Shown: in pieces, positions 31,969-40,770 of the stretch
Layout of the letters: the number at the start of each line of letters is the position of its first letter
How positions within the stretch are numbered: the first letter of the stretch is position 1
Source of the DNA: Diacronema lutheri
Taxonomy: Eukaryota > Haptophyta > Pavlovophyceae > Pavlovales > Pavlovaceae
Direction: 5' to 3'
Length of the DNA: 64,000 nucleotides
NCBI GenBank assembly: GCA_019448385.1
Contig: JAGTXO010000044.1
Span: 1-64,000 of the forward strand
The notes under the pieces: model-generated
Databases searched by the model: none
What the model saw: the letters and a program-made list of their open reading frames with translations, nothing else
What the model was told of the DNA's origin: nothing
Translations under genes and position numbers: made by a program

Positions 31969-32565
31969 TCAGCGACTGCGGGCACCCAAGGGGAACGCCA
32001 GCGCTTCGACATTCGCCGACCGGGCCGCGTCAGACGCCGCGGAGTGGGGGGCGCGGCCGGAACCCGACGGCGCCGAGGAGCAGGTGGGCCTAGGTTCGAG
32101 GCTCTCAAAGTCGATCACGTTTGCAAGGGCGCTCAAAACCGCTCGCTCGTCTGCCGCGCTGTCTGTCCCGACCAGCCCGACCGAGCGCGGGCCGGTGAAT
32201 TGCCCGAGGAGCTCGTCGGAGCGGTACAACAAGATGGTCGGGCAGTTGGCCTCGGGGTAGTTTGGTATGCAGGCCGTTGCCACCATGCATACAAACTTGA
32301 CCCGCGGGTGGCGGCGCGCCGCGCCGCACAGCGCCTCCACGAGCCTGTCGCACAGCTTGCCCGCGCAGCGCAGAGCGAGCACGACCCACACCCCTGCCGG
32401 CGCCTGGTTGATCTCGCGCGCGTACTCCGAGGCGGGCAGGTGCAGCAGCTCGCCGTAAAGGGTCTTGCGGGCCTGGTGCTCCATCTCCGCGATGCGCTTC
32501 TCCCGGTACTCGCGCATCGCCGTGTCGTCCTCGAACGCGTCATCCTCGAGAGCATCCGCCTCCAT
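31969..32565 (-). CDS. Phosducin-like protein (PDCL3/PLP2 type)
   Basis: A 198-residue protein. Start chosen at 32565 (MEADALEDDAFEDDTAMREY) because the phosducin-like core begins there; the longer frame adds only Arg-rich sequence. Family hallmarks are the REKRIAEMEHQARKTLYGEL helix, the SEYAREINQAPAGVWVVLAL strand, then VKFVCMVATACIPNYPEANC and PTILLYRSDELLGQFTG of the thioredoxin-like fold. Family members are cytosolic co-chaperones of the CCT chaperonin for actin, tubulin and G-beta subunits. It is shorter than the usual ~240 residues and lacks the far N-terminal extension. It is head-to-head with the next gene; the two ATGs are separated by only 5 nt. Confidence 0.85.
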   Translation of the reverse strand: MEADALEDDAFEDDTAMREYREKRIAEMEHQARKTLYGELLHLPASEYAREINQAPAGVWVVLALRCAGKLCDRLVEALCGAARRHPRVKFVCMVATACIPNYPEANCPTILLYRSDELLGQFTGPRSVGLVGTDSAADERAVLSALANVIDFESLEPRPTCSSAPSGSGRAPHSAASDAARSANVEALAFPLGARSR

Positions 32566-32570
32566 GATCC

Positions 32571-33728
32571 ATGGAGTTCGCGCCCGATCACGGCGAGGAC
32601 GCGGACACCGTCGTCGCGCTGCTCGCCGCGAAGCATAACGCGGAAGTGGATCGGCTCCGATGGCGGCTGCACGAAGCGGAACGCTCCACCGATCGCCTGG
32701 ATGCGTCGCGGAGACGAGCCGATGCCGAGGCGTCGCGGCTGCGCGCGGAGCTCGAGGCACAGCAGCACGACTCGCAGCGCCGGCTCGACGAGCTCAAGCG
32801 AAGGCTCGCGGAGGCGGCGGGCGCGGCGAAGGCGGACGCGCTGGGCGAGCAAGCCTCCGAGCAGAGTGATTTGCCGCTCGCCGCTGAGCCAGCGCACGCG
32901 GCGCACGCGGCAGCGGCGGAGCACAGCGCATGCCGCGAACGAGCGGGTCGCCTCAACGCCGAGCTTGCCGTCCTGTCGATGGAGCTTGATCAGGCGGAGC
33001 GTGCTCATGTGGCTGACGTCACACGCCTGCTCCACGTGGCGGACGCGCAGAGGCGACTGGAGGCTGCCTACGCGGAGGCTGCGGAGGCTCGGTTCGCGGC
33101 TGACGCGGCGCGCGAGCGCGAGGAGGAGGCGCGCGCCGAGTCTGATCGCGCAAGGCGCGAGGGCACGCTGATCATCGAGAGGATTGATCTGCGCGCGCAC
33201 AGCCACGTGAGCTGGGCGGCTGCGCTCGATACCGCGCGAGCGGCTGCGCGCTTGCTCCCGCCCAATCCGCCGGGCTGCGCGCAGGTGCCCACGTGCGCCA
33301 GTGGGCGCACCAAACCCGCCCAGGCTGGACCGCGCGCGCCCACGCCGCTCTCGCCCGTGGCGGCGACCTGCGCGGCCTCTGCTGCGCCCAGCCGGCGCAC
33401 AGCGTGGGTGTGCGACGTGTGCGCCTTTGTGAATCCGCCCGATGACGCCGAGCACGACGGTCCGGACGGCTCGCCGGAACAGTGCGAGGTGTGCACCGCG
33501 CCGAGACCGGCCGTCACGTCCCAGTCCGCAAAGGCGGCCGCGGCCAAGCCGTCGTTGAGCTCGGTGCTGGTGAGCAGCGCGCTCAATGCGACTGGCCTCT
33601 CCGCCGGGAGCGCGCGCGCGAGAGCCGCCGCGAAGGCCGCATCGTCACGGGGCGGGGCGCGGCGCCGGCAGGCTGCAGCGGCAGCAGTGGCGTCGAACAG
33701 TGCACCGAATGAGGCGCAGACTCGATGA
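32571..33728 (+). CDS. Coiled-coil protein with C-terminal RanBP2-type zinc finger
   Basis: 385 residues. Residues ~20-215 are strongly heptad-like and rich in Ala, Glu, Arg and Leu, with a break around 90-120. After a proline-rich linker, residues ~279-310 form a RanBP2-type zinc finger: WVCDVCAFVNPP, then an acidic insert, then QCEVCTAPRP (W-x-C-x2-C-x3-N ... C-x2-C). An Ala/Ser-rich basic tail follows. RanBP2 fingers bind ubiquitin, RNA or Ran; which applies here is unknown. It is transcribed divergently from the phosducin-like gene, with any 5' UTR inside its neighbour. Confidence 0.75.
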   Translation: MEFAPDHGEDADTVVALLAAKHNAEVDRLRWRLHEAERSTDRLDASRRRADAEASRLRAELEAQQHDSQRRLDELKRRLAEAAGAAKADALGEQASEQSDLPLAAEPAHAAHAAAAEHSACRERAGRLNAELAVLSMELDQAERAHVADVTRLLHVADAQRRLEAAYAEAAEARFAADAAREREEEARAESDRARREGTLIIERIDLRAHSHVSWAAALDTARAAARLLPPNPPGCAQVPTCASGRTKPAQAGPRAPTPLSPVAATCAASAAPSRRTAWVCDVCAFVNPPDDAEHDGPDGSPEQCEVCTAPRPAVTSQSAKAAAAKPSLSSVLVSSALNATGLSAGSARARAAAKAASSRGGARRRQAAAAAVASNSAPNEAQTR

Positions 33729-34305
33729 CGATTGACGTGTTTGGTGTGCGCGCGCCAGTCTCTTTCCCCCGTCTCTGCATTGGCCTGCAGCGCCCTGTCC
33801 GACGAGGGCAGCGCGCCAGCGCCGGTGGGCGGTCGCCACGGGCGGATGCGTGTCGCCTGCGCGACCGGCCGCCGCCGCCGCGACCGGGCAGCAGTCGGTC
33901 GTGAAGCTACGGCTGTACAGGATGTTTTTATACTAACGGCGCTTACGTCAGACAGCGGCTGCGGGGGGATCGAGTGGCCACCAATGTAGTAGATCCCCGT
34001 GCATCCCGGTCACCAGCGAGCGAGCAGCGAGGCCCGACGGGCCCAAAGGGCCCGCACGTGCCTAACCGCCGCGTGCTGCCGGTCGCGTGCCGCCGCCCGC
34101 GTGCAGGCGATACACGCCGTCCAAACCACCGCACGCGTCAGCGCCCGCTTCCGCCGCCTGGTCGGCCGCACGACGCGGCGCCGCCCCCGCGCGCACCATG
34201 CGCGCGCGCGCAAGCAGCAGCTGCGCGTGCCCGCGCACCACGCACGCGGCGAGCTGGTGGCGCATGCGTCACCAGCTCGCCGCGTGCGTGCCCCCCCCCC
34301 CCCCT

Positions 34306-34329
<24 letters not shown>
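33729..34329. other. Intergenic region with repeat and C homopolymer
   Basis: No gene is supported. It holds a partial copy of the dispersed repeat (about 33925-34080), a short inverted repeat of GCGGCGAGCTGGTG / CACCAGCTCGCCG around 34249-34281, and a long C run. Confidence 0.5.
33925..34080. repeat. Dispersed repeat, partial copy (right half)
   Basis: Resembles 30290-30405 in the same orientation: TATACTAACGGCGCTTACG against TATAATAACGACGCTTTCC, then GCAGCGAGGC, GGGCCCAAAGGGCCC and GTGCCTAACCGCCGCG. Identity is roughly 75% by eye, with small indels. Confidence 0.45.

Positions 34330-34333
<4 letters not shown>
34291..34333. repeat. Poly-C homopolymer tract
   Basis: C14, one T, then a 28-base C run. 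Similar runs occur at 5548, 7911, 46952 and, as G on the plus strand, at 8491, 8939, 10335 and 52276. All lie outside confidently coding frames. Assembly length may be unreliable. Confidence 0.9.
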
Positions 34334-34336
<3 letters not shown>

Positions 34337-35800
34337 TGGGCGGCACCGCTAGTCGGCGCGCGCATGCGCGCCATCCACGCGTCCGCGCCCATGTGCGAGA
34401 GCGTCTTGAGGAGGGTAGCCAGCCCGGCCGACCATTCAACTGCCGCCGACGACCGCCTGAAGCGGCGGGAACTCGTGGAGGCGCCGCTGCATCGGGCCCA
34501 CGTGGCCCTCTGGCGCCGCGAAGACCTCCCGGTCGAGCGCGACGCACTCGCGCAGCCGCTCCCTCGGCACCTCGCGCGCGCGCAGCTCCACTGCCCCGCA
34601 GCGTCGGGCGTCTGCCCACGGCTTGTAGCGCGTCGGGCAGAAGGCGAGCGTCTTGAGCTCGAAGAGGTTCAGCTGGCTGCGGAGCGCGATGACGAAGTCG
34701 ACTGTCGGCACGCGCCGGCGACCGAGCGCACGGCGGCCCGCGGCCGGCACGCCGGCGAGCACGGAGCCGAAGATGTCACTGTCCTCGAGGCGCACGTAGG
34801 CGCCCGCCATGCGGGCGAGCGACGCGACCGCGGCGAGAACCGGGTCATGCCGAAGCTAGGCGAAGTGGTCGTGCGCGACGCCGGGCGCCGCAGCGATCGA
34901 GTCGCCGTAAGCGTCGACTTGCACCGGCCGCTGCGCGCCGCTGCGCGGGAGGCGCGCGCCCGCCGCCGCGAGCGGCGCGCATGCCGGGCTCGGCAGGCCG
35001 AAGTAGCGCGCCGTGGCCTCCACCCACTCCGCGCACGAGAAGGCGCCGAGGCCGCGCGGCAGCAACGAGAGAAACAAGCCGCTCTCTCGACCGAGTGCGA
35101 ACCACAGCTGGCGCGCGCGTGCGGAGGGGGGCATGGCGGCGTGCTCCGCGTCGAGCATCGCGAGGCGGCAGCGCTCGCGGTCGCCGGTGATGTCGGCCTG
35201 CTGGTTGGGCCTGCGACCCGCGTCGGGCGCCGCGGGCGCGACCGACCCCGCGGGCAAGTGCAGTACGCGCACCTCCATGCCGTCCTGCTGCTGCCCCCAT
35301 CCGGCCAGCTCCGTCTGCATGCGACTCCACGCCGCCTCGAGCTCGCCGCCTAGGCGCGAGCCCGAGGCGAAAAACTGGCGCCAGCCCTGCGTGGGCATGT
35401 CTTCGAATGCGCCGCGACCGACGCGGGCTGCGATGGCCGGGCGGTCGAGGATGCCCTGCATGAGCACCGTGCCGTCCGGCGCGAGCGTGTCGAGCAATTG
35501 TGGCACGACCCGCCACGCTGCGCCCCAGACTTCCGCGAGCGCGGAGTCGGCCTGCTGGCGCAGGCCGCCGCCGTGCTGCGCGACCGGCAGGAACAGCCGG
35601 CGGCAGGCGTGAGCATCTGTGGACACCGAGACGCCGAGGGCGACGGTGGCGACTCGAAGGACGGCCGCGTCGTAGATCGCCGCCGCGCCGGCCGCGTCGG
35701 AAGGATAGGAGTTGGAGGTGAAGTATGCGAAGCGGTGCTGGAACGAGCAGCGGGACAGGACCCACAGCGACTGTTTGTCCGACGAGCGAGCGACTGAATC
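34330..35800 (-). pseudogene. Decayed 5'-truncated reverse-transcriptase-type retroelement ORF (post-RT region)
   Basis: A minus-strand frame starts abruptly near 35800 (TAG just upstream). It encodes the region that follows the RT core in non-LTR-type elements: RCSFQHRFAYFTSNSYPSDA, then LFLPVAQHGGGLRQQADSAL. Further on are ARYFGLPSPACAPL and a VDAYGDS / HDHF motif. The same frame continues past an in-frame TAG (34856-34858) into LRHDPVLAAVASLARMAGA and FELKTLAFCPTRYKPWADAR. A one-base shift near 34440 leads on to AVEWSAGLATLLKTLSHMGA. The RT catalytic domain itself is absent. One nonsense codon, one frameshift and 5' truncation mark a dead insertion. The family assignment rests on the GGGLR and HD patterns, so it is tentative. 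Confidence 0.55.
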
Positions 35801-35898
35801 ATGTTGTTCGCTTTTATTCTATCTTATAGCCCTACTAGTCGGTGGCAATAATAATATCTAATTTGTTTACTTCCGCTGATTATTACGTACGTTTCGAG
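35801..35898 (+). promoter_or_regulatory. AT-rich upstream region of the kinase gene
   Basis: About 95 bp that is markedly AT-rich for this window (AATAATAATATCTAATTTG and neighbouring TTTTATTC). It lies between the retroelement fragment and the kinase ATG. It may contain the promoter or 5' UTR. No specific box is certain. Confidence 0.3.
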
Positions 35899-37380
35899 AT
35901 GGACGCGGTTCCGAGGTGGCTCCAGGCGCACGCGCGTGGTGAGCATTGGCGAGCGCCAATCCACAGCGGCTCGGAGCACTTCGCGGGTACGTACGAGCTT
36001 GACGAGCAGATCGGACACGGCGCCTTTGGGCGCGTGTACCGCGGAACGCACAAGCAGACGGGCACGTCAGTCGCGATCAAGGTCATTTCCGTTCCGCACG
36101 GCACAGCAGAGGGCGAGAGGAAGCTGTACGAGGACAGCATTGTGCGCGAGGTGGACACGATGTGCCGCCTCTCCCATCGGCACATCATCTCCGTTATTGA
36201 GGCTTTCGCGCCCGCCGCGGCGAGTGCTACGCCGCCGCTCGAGCCGCGCGCGTGGCGGATCGTGCTTGAGCTCTGCGCGGGCTGCGACCTGCAGCAGCTC
36301 GTCGACGCGCACGGCGCACTGGAAGTAGACGGCGTGCGCGTGATCGGCGCGCAGCTCTGCTCAGCAATCCAGCACATGCATGAGCAGGGCGTCGTCCACC
36401 GCGACATCAAGCCCGCCAACGTGATGGTTCTTGGCGCGCACCTCACCGGCCGCCGCACCGTCGTTAAGCTTCTCGATTTTGGGCTCGCGTTCGAACTCAA
36501 TGACGCCTTCGTTGATCTGTACCGCACGAGCCTCACCATACCCGCCTCTACTCCCATACACGACCGCAGCGGCTGGCGCAGCAACCTGCGCCGCGCGCTC
36601 GGCCAGGCCGCGCCGCCGCGCTCGGGCGGGCAGGGCGACGCGAGCGACTCGGTGCACCACGGCTCGGCGCACAGCAGCGCGCGCATGCCGCGCATGACGG
36701 ACCCGGACCCGTCGCGAAACAGCTTCATCGCCATACCCGCCGGCAGCCGCGCGTATTCACCCCCCGAGGTGCGACGCCGCGCCGCGCCGCGCCCGCCCGC
36801 CCGCTCGCCGTACGTGCGCGCGCCGCGCGGACCACGCGGCGGCGCGCGCGCGTCTCCGCGCACGCGCGCGCAGGTGCTCGACCCGCATCGCTTTCGCGCG
36901 GACAAGCGCGTGCCGGGCCGGATGGTCGTGCCTATGACGCCGACCGTCGACGCGTACGCGCTCGGCGCGCTCCTGCGCCAGCTGCTGACGGGTGTGCCGC
37001 CCGACCAGAACGTTGCCCACTGGATTGCGCAACAGCGCTCGTCGCCGTGCGAGATGGCGGCGCGCGTGCTGCGCGCGTTCGTAGGCAAGCCTGTCGTGCA
37101 CATGCGCTACTTGTCCGAGCTGCCCGCCGAGGCCATCGAGGTGCTCAACGGGCTCATGGATCCGAACCCGGGCACGCGCATGACCGTCCACCAGCTCGGC
37201 GCGACGCCGTGGGTGGCGGGCGCGCCGGGCGCGGACGCGCTGCCGCTGCGCCACTCGACGGCGCTTGCGCCAAACGCGCGTGGTGCAGCTCGGCGCGCCG
37301 ACGCGCGCCCACGCGCAGGCGGCGAGGACGGCGGCGAAACCGTGTGCGCGGCCGCGGTGTCCGTTCAGGTGTCCGAATGA
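35899..37380 (+). CDS. Serine/threonine protein kinase with one predicted intron
   Basis: Start at 35899 (MDAVPRWLQAH); an in-frame ATG at 35842 lies in the AT-rich leader. Kinase motifs: glycine loop IGHGAFGRVYRG (~residue 38), VAIK Lys61, a Glu in SIVREVDTM, catalytic HRDIKPAN (Asp169) and DFG Asp193. A long Ser/Pro/Arg-rich insertion follows, before SRAYSPPE (APE-like). An in-frame intron at 36769-36873 (105 nt, GTGCGA...GCGCAG) is predicted because it removes an Arg/Pro-rich stretch and joins SPPE to VLDPHRFRADKRVPG. The VDAYALGALLRQLLTG helix and the LNGLMDPNPGTRMTVHQL end of the kinase fold follow. The spliced product is about 458 residues. The subfamily is not clear. Confidence 0.85.
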   Translation: MDAVPRWLQAHARGEHWRAPIHSGSEHFAGTYELDEQIGHGAFGRVYRGTHKQTGTSVAIKVISVPHGTAEGERKLYEDSIVREVDTMCRLSHRHIISVIEAFAPAAASATPPLEPRAWRIVLELCAGCDLQQLVDAHGALEVDGVRVIGAQLCSAIQHMHEQGVVHRDIKPANVMVLGAHLTGRRTVVKLLDFGLAFELNDAFVDLYRTSLTIPASTPIHDRSGWRSNLRRALGQAAPPRSGGQGDASDSVHHGSAHSSARMPRMTDPDPSRNSFIAIPAGSRAYSPPEVRRRAAPRPPARSPYVRAPRGPRGGARASPRTRAQVLDPHRFRADKRVPGRMVVPMTPTVDAYALGALLRQLLTGVPPDQNVAHWIAQQRSSPCEMAARVLRAFVGKPVVHMRYLSELPAEAIEVLNGLMDPNPGTRMTVHQLGATPWVAGAPGADALPLRHSTALAPNARGAARRADARPRAGGEDGGETVCAAAVSVQVSE

Positions 37381-37441
37381 TCCCGCACTGGACTGCCATC
37401 GTTGCCCGCGTCTCTGACGACGACCGGTCCCAGAGGAAGAC

Positions 37442-39880
37442 ATGGGTCGCCGCCATCGACTGGCGGACGCGGGCGACGTAGTGACCCCAACGACGGCGAG
37501 CGGCGGCGCGTGCTCGGCGCTCGCATCTCTTCCCAATGACACGCCGGCGATCGACGCGTCGCAGCTCGCCCCGCGCACCGACCGCGACGCGACGCGCGCT
37601 GGCACGAGGCCCGGTTCGCCGACGGGCGGCGCGGAGTGCGGCGGCGTGCGCGAGCCTGCGCTGCGCGCGAGCGCCCCGCCATTCACCCCCAGCGCAAGCG
37701 CAGGCACCACGGCGGACGGCATGCCGCCGCTCGTGCAGCCGCTCGCGCATCCGCACGATGCGCCGGCGCGCGGGCGCGCGGCGCGCGGCAGGGGCCGAAG
37801 CGGGCCCACGGCCGTCCGCGGGCGCGGCTCGGCCGCGCTCTCGATGGACGAGCTGCTCGGCACGCTGAGCGCGCCCGCGCGCGCGGTGGATCCCACCGCG
37901 TCGGCATCGGCGCTGGGCGCATCACTCGGCCGCCGGCGCGGGCGTGGGCGTGGGCGAGACGAGGCCGACACTGCCCGTTGCACCGCCCCTCTGCCGCAGC
38001 CCGAGGATCCGGATGCGGAGCGCGCGATCGCGCGCGACAGCCACAGCAACCGAGGGCGCGCGCGCGAGGGCGACCCGCTCGCAGCAGTGGCCGCGGACGG
38101 CCGCGATCGCGCTCGCGGCCGCGGGCGTGGCCGTGGGCGCATTGCAGAGCCAGGCCGCGCGCACGGCGGAGGCGACGTCGGCGGCGGCCGCGGCGGCGGC
38201 GGCGACCGTTGGTGGCGGCGTCTGACGGATGTCGACCCGATCTCTCTCGAGCCACTCTCGCAGCTGCCGCATGCGCCGTTCGGCCTAGCCGCCGACGGCG
38301 CCGTGCTCGTCTGGTTCGAGCCGGACACCCTTTCTTCCTACCTTGTCTCTACCGCAAACTTTGCGCACCCAATCTCAAGGAGGCCGCTCTCGCGCGACGA
38401 TTGCGCTCGACTCGACGCGCATTGCGCGCAGCACGGGCTCGCGCAGCTCGGCGTGGCCGACGCGTTCGACCACCGCGCCGAGTACGCCGCCGCCGCCGCG
38501 GTCGCCGCCGCCGCCGAGCCGCAGAGCGTGTCGCCACCATCGTCGCGCGTCGCCGAGCGCCAGGCGGAGGCGGCGGCAGTGCTACGCTCGCTCTTCGCAC
38601 GGCGCGCGAGCGGCGGAGGCGGGGGCGGAGCCGAGGGCAGCGCGGCGCGCGCGCGCGGCGCGGCGCGGCGCGGCGAGGGCGGGGGCGGCGGCGGGGGCGC
38701 GCGGAGCAACCTGTTGCTGCCTGCGCCGGGCGGCGGCGTTGGCGGCGCGCTGCCTTCCGCCCAACGCGAGCGCACAGGCGCGGGGCGCGCGCGCGTGGGC
38801 GCGGGCGCGAGAGCGCCCACGCCGTCGCAGGCCGTCAGCGCCGAGGGCAACTTGACGCTCGTCGACGATGATGACGCGCGACACATGGCGCGCAGCGGCG
38901 TCGGCGACGGCGGCGGCGGCGGTGGCGGCGCGGACGACCACCTCGCTCTGCTCTTCCCGCCGCTCCCGCCGTCCGCGCCGCCTCCGCCGCGCGTCGAGCC
39001 GCCGCCGCGCACGCAGCCGCGCGCGCCGCCGCGCGCGCCCGCCGATGCGGCCGCAACCGCAGCGGCCGCGGCGGCAGCCACAGCCGCAGCCGACGCCGAG
39101 CAACGTCGACGCCTCCTCGCGAGCGCGTTTGGCGTCGCCGACCCCGCCAAGCACGCTTCCATGTTCGCGCAGACTGCGGCGGCCGACTTTTCGGCCGAGG
39201 TGCTCGCGCTTGCGCGCGCGAGCCCCGCGCTTGTCACGGCGGTCGAGAGCGCGCTCGACGAGTTCCTCGCCTCTGGCGAACGGCGGCGCGCGCTCGAGCC
39301 GATGGCGCGCGTGCAGCGCGCGCTCGTGCACGAGGCCGCGCGCAAATATGGCGTGACGACCGGGTCGTACGGCGACGAGCCGCGCCGGCGCGTCGACCTG
39401 TTCCGCACCGAGAAGCAGGCATGGCCTCCCTACCGGTTGAGCGACGCTGCACGCGCGCTGGGCGGAACGCTCGCTGCGAGCGCGAGCGCGGACGGCGCGT
39501 CGGTTGGGTATGAGCTCGCGTTCACCGACGTTGAGTCGGCCGAAGCCGTCTACGCGCTCCTCAGGCCGAGTGGCGGCGACGTGAGCCTCGCATGGACGTC
39601 GTGGGCAGACGAGCGGCGAACGCGCCCGACGGCCGGCACCGCCACGTTTACGACGCGCGGCGCGTTCGACGCGGCGCAGCAGCGCGCGGGTGGTGGGCTG
39701 CGCGGAGCGTATAGAGTGTCGACGAGGGCGACGCGCGCGCCGCCGTTGCGCGCCGCCGCCGCCGCCACCGGAACAGCGGCCGAAGCCGACGCGCCGAGCG
39801 AGAGCGTCGGCGCAGGCGTCGGTGCGGGCGCGCGCTCGGAACGCGCGGGCACGGCCGACGCGTGGGGGAGTGGTCAGTGA
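37442..39880 (+). CDS. R3H-domain protein with RING/U-box-like module
   Basis: 812 residues in one frame. Residues 1-260 are low-complexity and rich in Gly/Arg (RGRGRGRG-type), typical of RNA-binding proteins. At ~265-340 a module (DVDPISLEPLSQLPHAPFGL ... SSYLVSTANFAHPISRRPLS ... CARLDAHC) resembles a degenerate U-box/RING-like fold found with R3H domains in protists. After Gly/Ala/Pro-rich linkers, residues ~595-665 form an R3H domain: VESALDEFLASGERRRALEP, HEAARKYGVTTGSYGDEPRR. R3H domains bind single-stranded nucleic acids; the Arg-x3-His core (RVQRALVHEA) is kept. The start is simply the first ATG after the kinase stop. Confidence 0.7.
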   Translation: MGRRHRLADAGDVVTPTTASGGACSALASLPNDTPAIDASQLAPRTDRDATRAGTRPGSPTGGAECGGVREPALRASAPPFTPSASAGTTADGMPPLVQPLAHPHDAPARGRAARGRGRSGPTAVRGRGSAALSMDELLGTLSAPARAVDPTASASALGASLGRRRGRGRGRDEADTARCTAPLPQPEDPDAERAIARDSHSNRGRAREGDPLAAVAADGRDRARGRGRGRGRIAEPGRAHGGGDVGGGRGGGGDRWWRRLTDVDPISLEPLSQLPHAPFGLAADGAVLVWFEPDTLSSYLVSTANFAHPISRRPLSRDDCARLDAHCAQHGLAQLGVADAFDHRAEYAAAAAVAAAAEPQSVSPPSSRVAERQAEAAAVLRSLFARRASGGGGGGAEGSAARARGAARRGEGGGGGGGARSNLLLPAPGGGVGGALPSAQRERTGAGRARVGAGARAPTPSQAVSAEGNLTLVDDDDARHMARSGVGDGGGGGGGADDHLALLFPPLPPSAPPPPRVEPPPRTQPRAPPRAPADAAATAAAAAAATAAADAEQRRRLLASAFGVADPAKHASMFAQTAAADFSAEVLALARASPALVTAVESALDEFLASGERRRALEPMARVQRALVHEAARKYGVTTGSYGDEPRRRVDLFRTEKQAWPPYRLSDAARALGGTLAASASADGASVGYELAFTDVESAEAVYALLRPSGGDVSLAWTSWADERRTRPTAGTATFTTRGAFDAAQQRAGGGLRGAYRVSTRATRAPPLRAAAAATGTAAEADAPSESVGAGVGAGARSERAGTADAWGSGQ

Positions 39881-40117
39881 TCACGCTTCCACGTTGCAGT
39901 GGTCGCGGGGAGGAGGACTGCTCACGATGAGAAACATTCTGGGGTCGGCATGAGCGAAATCGTTCAACGCCACTCTGGCAATCTCGGCGTTGTGAACATT
40001 CGATTTGGAGCCTACGGAGAATCAAACTTTTATTACTCATTACGGTGTTCCCCCTCGGTCTGACCTTCAGGGTGCCTGTTACAGTTCCTTCAGGGTCCAA
40101 TTTCGCCGCGGCCTGCA

Positions 40118-40687
40118 ATGCGATTGCGGCAGTCAGGCAAGTCGACGGCGACGTCGCCGGAGAAGGAGATCGTGTTTTACGCGTACGCGTGCGAGCCGCG
40201 AGCGGTGCGCGGGCATGATTTCGAGGAGCTTGAGCTCATGGCGCGCCTCTTCGGCGAGGGGGCTGACACCGTGCTCGAGCTGTCGGGCTGGACGCGCCTG
40301 TGCAAGGCGGAGCACGGCGCCGAGCGCACGGGCGCTGAAATCATCTACAACCTCGCGCGCGGCAAATGCGCAGTGGCCGCGCCGCCGCTCGCCGCGGCGG
40401 ACAAGTACATCTTAGCACCGCGCGAGGTCCAGCTCAGGTGCACGTTCGACAAGGGCCACGAGCTGAAAGGCCACGATACGGCGGCGGCGAGTATTGAGTG
40501 CGTGCTCACCGAGTCCGGGCTGCTGCAAATCATCGGTCTGCCGGCCGTTGTCGCGGCCGACGCGCAACCCTTTGCACTCGTCGCCGCCTGCCCGCGAGAG
40601 CGCGACACCGGGCGGGCCCGGGCGCTCTTTGCCGCACTCATCGCACAGGCGGACAGCAAGCGGTCGCGCATGTGCACGGTCATGTGA
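40118..40687 (+). CDS. Unknown protein ending in a CaaX prenylation motif
   Basis: 189 residues and no recognised domain. The core is well-mixed globular sequence (FEELELMARLFGEGADTVLE, AAADKYILAPREVQLRCTF). The C-terminus reads QADSKRSRMCTVM followed by TGA, that is a basic stretch plus Cys-Thr-Val-Met. CaaX with Met at the end is a typical farnesylation signal, so membrane attachment is likely. The first ATG may not be the true start: the sequence upstream (39880-40117) is less GC-rich and could hold a 5' UTR or a short upstream exon. Confidence 0.55.
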   Translation: MRLRQSGKSTATSPEKEIVFYAYACEPRAVRGHDFEELELMARLFGEGADTVLELSGWTRLCKAEHGAERTGAEIIYNLARGKCAVAAPPLAAADKYILAPREVQLRCTFDKGHELKGHDTAAASIECVLTESGLLQIIGLPAVVAADAQPFALVAACPRERDTGRARALFAALIAQADSKRSRMCTVM

Positions 40688-40770
40688 GCGCCGCAAGCGG
40701 CTCTACGCCCGGTGCATATGATGTGATCGAGCACGGGAGCGTAAGAGGTCGCTCGCCTTATTGTTTGTCT

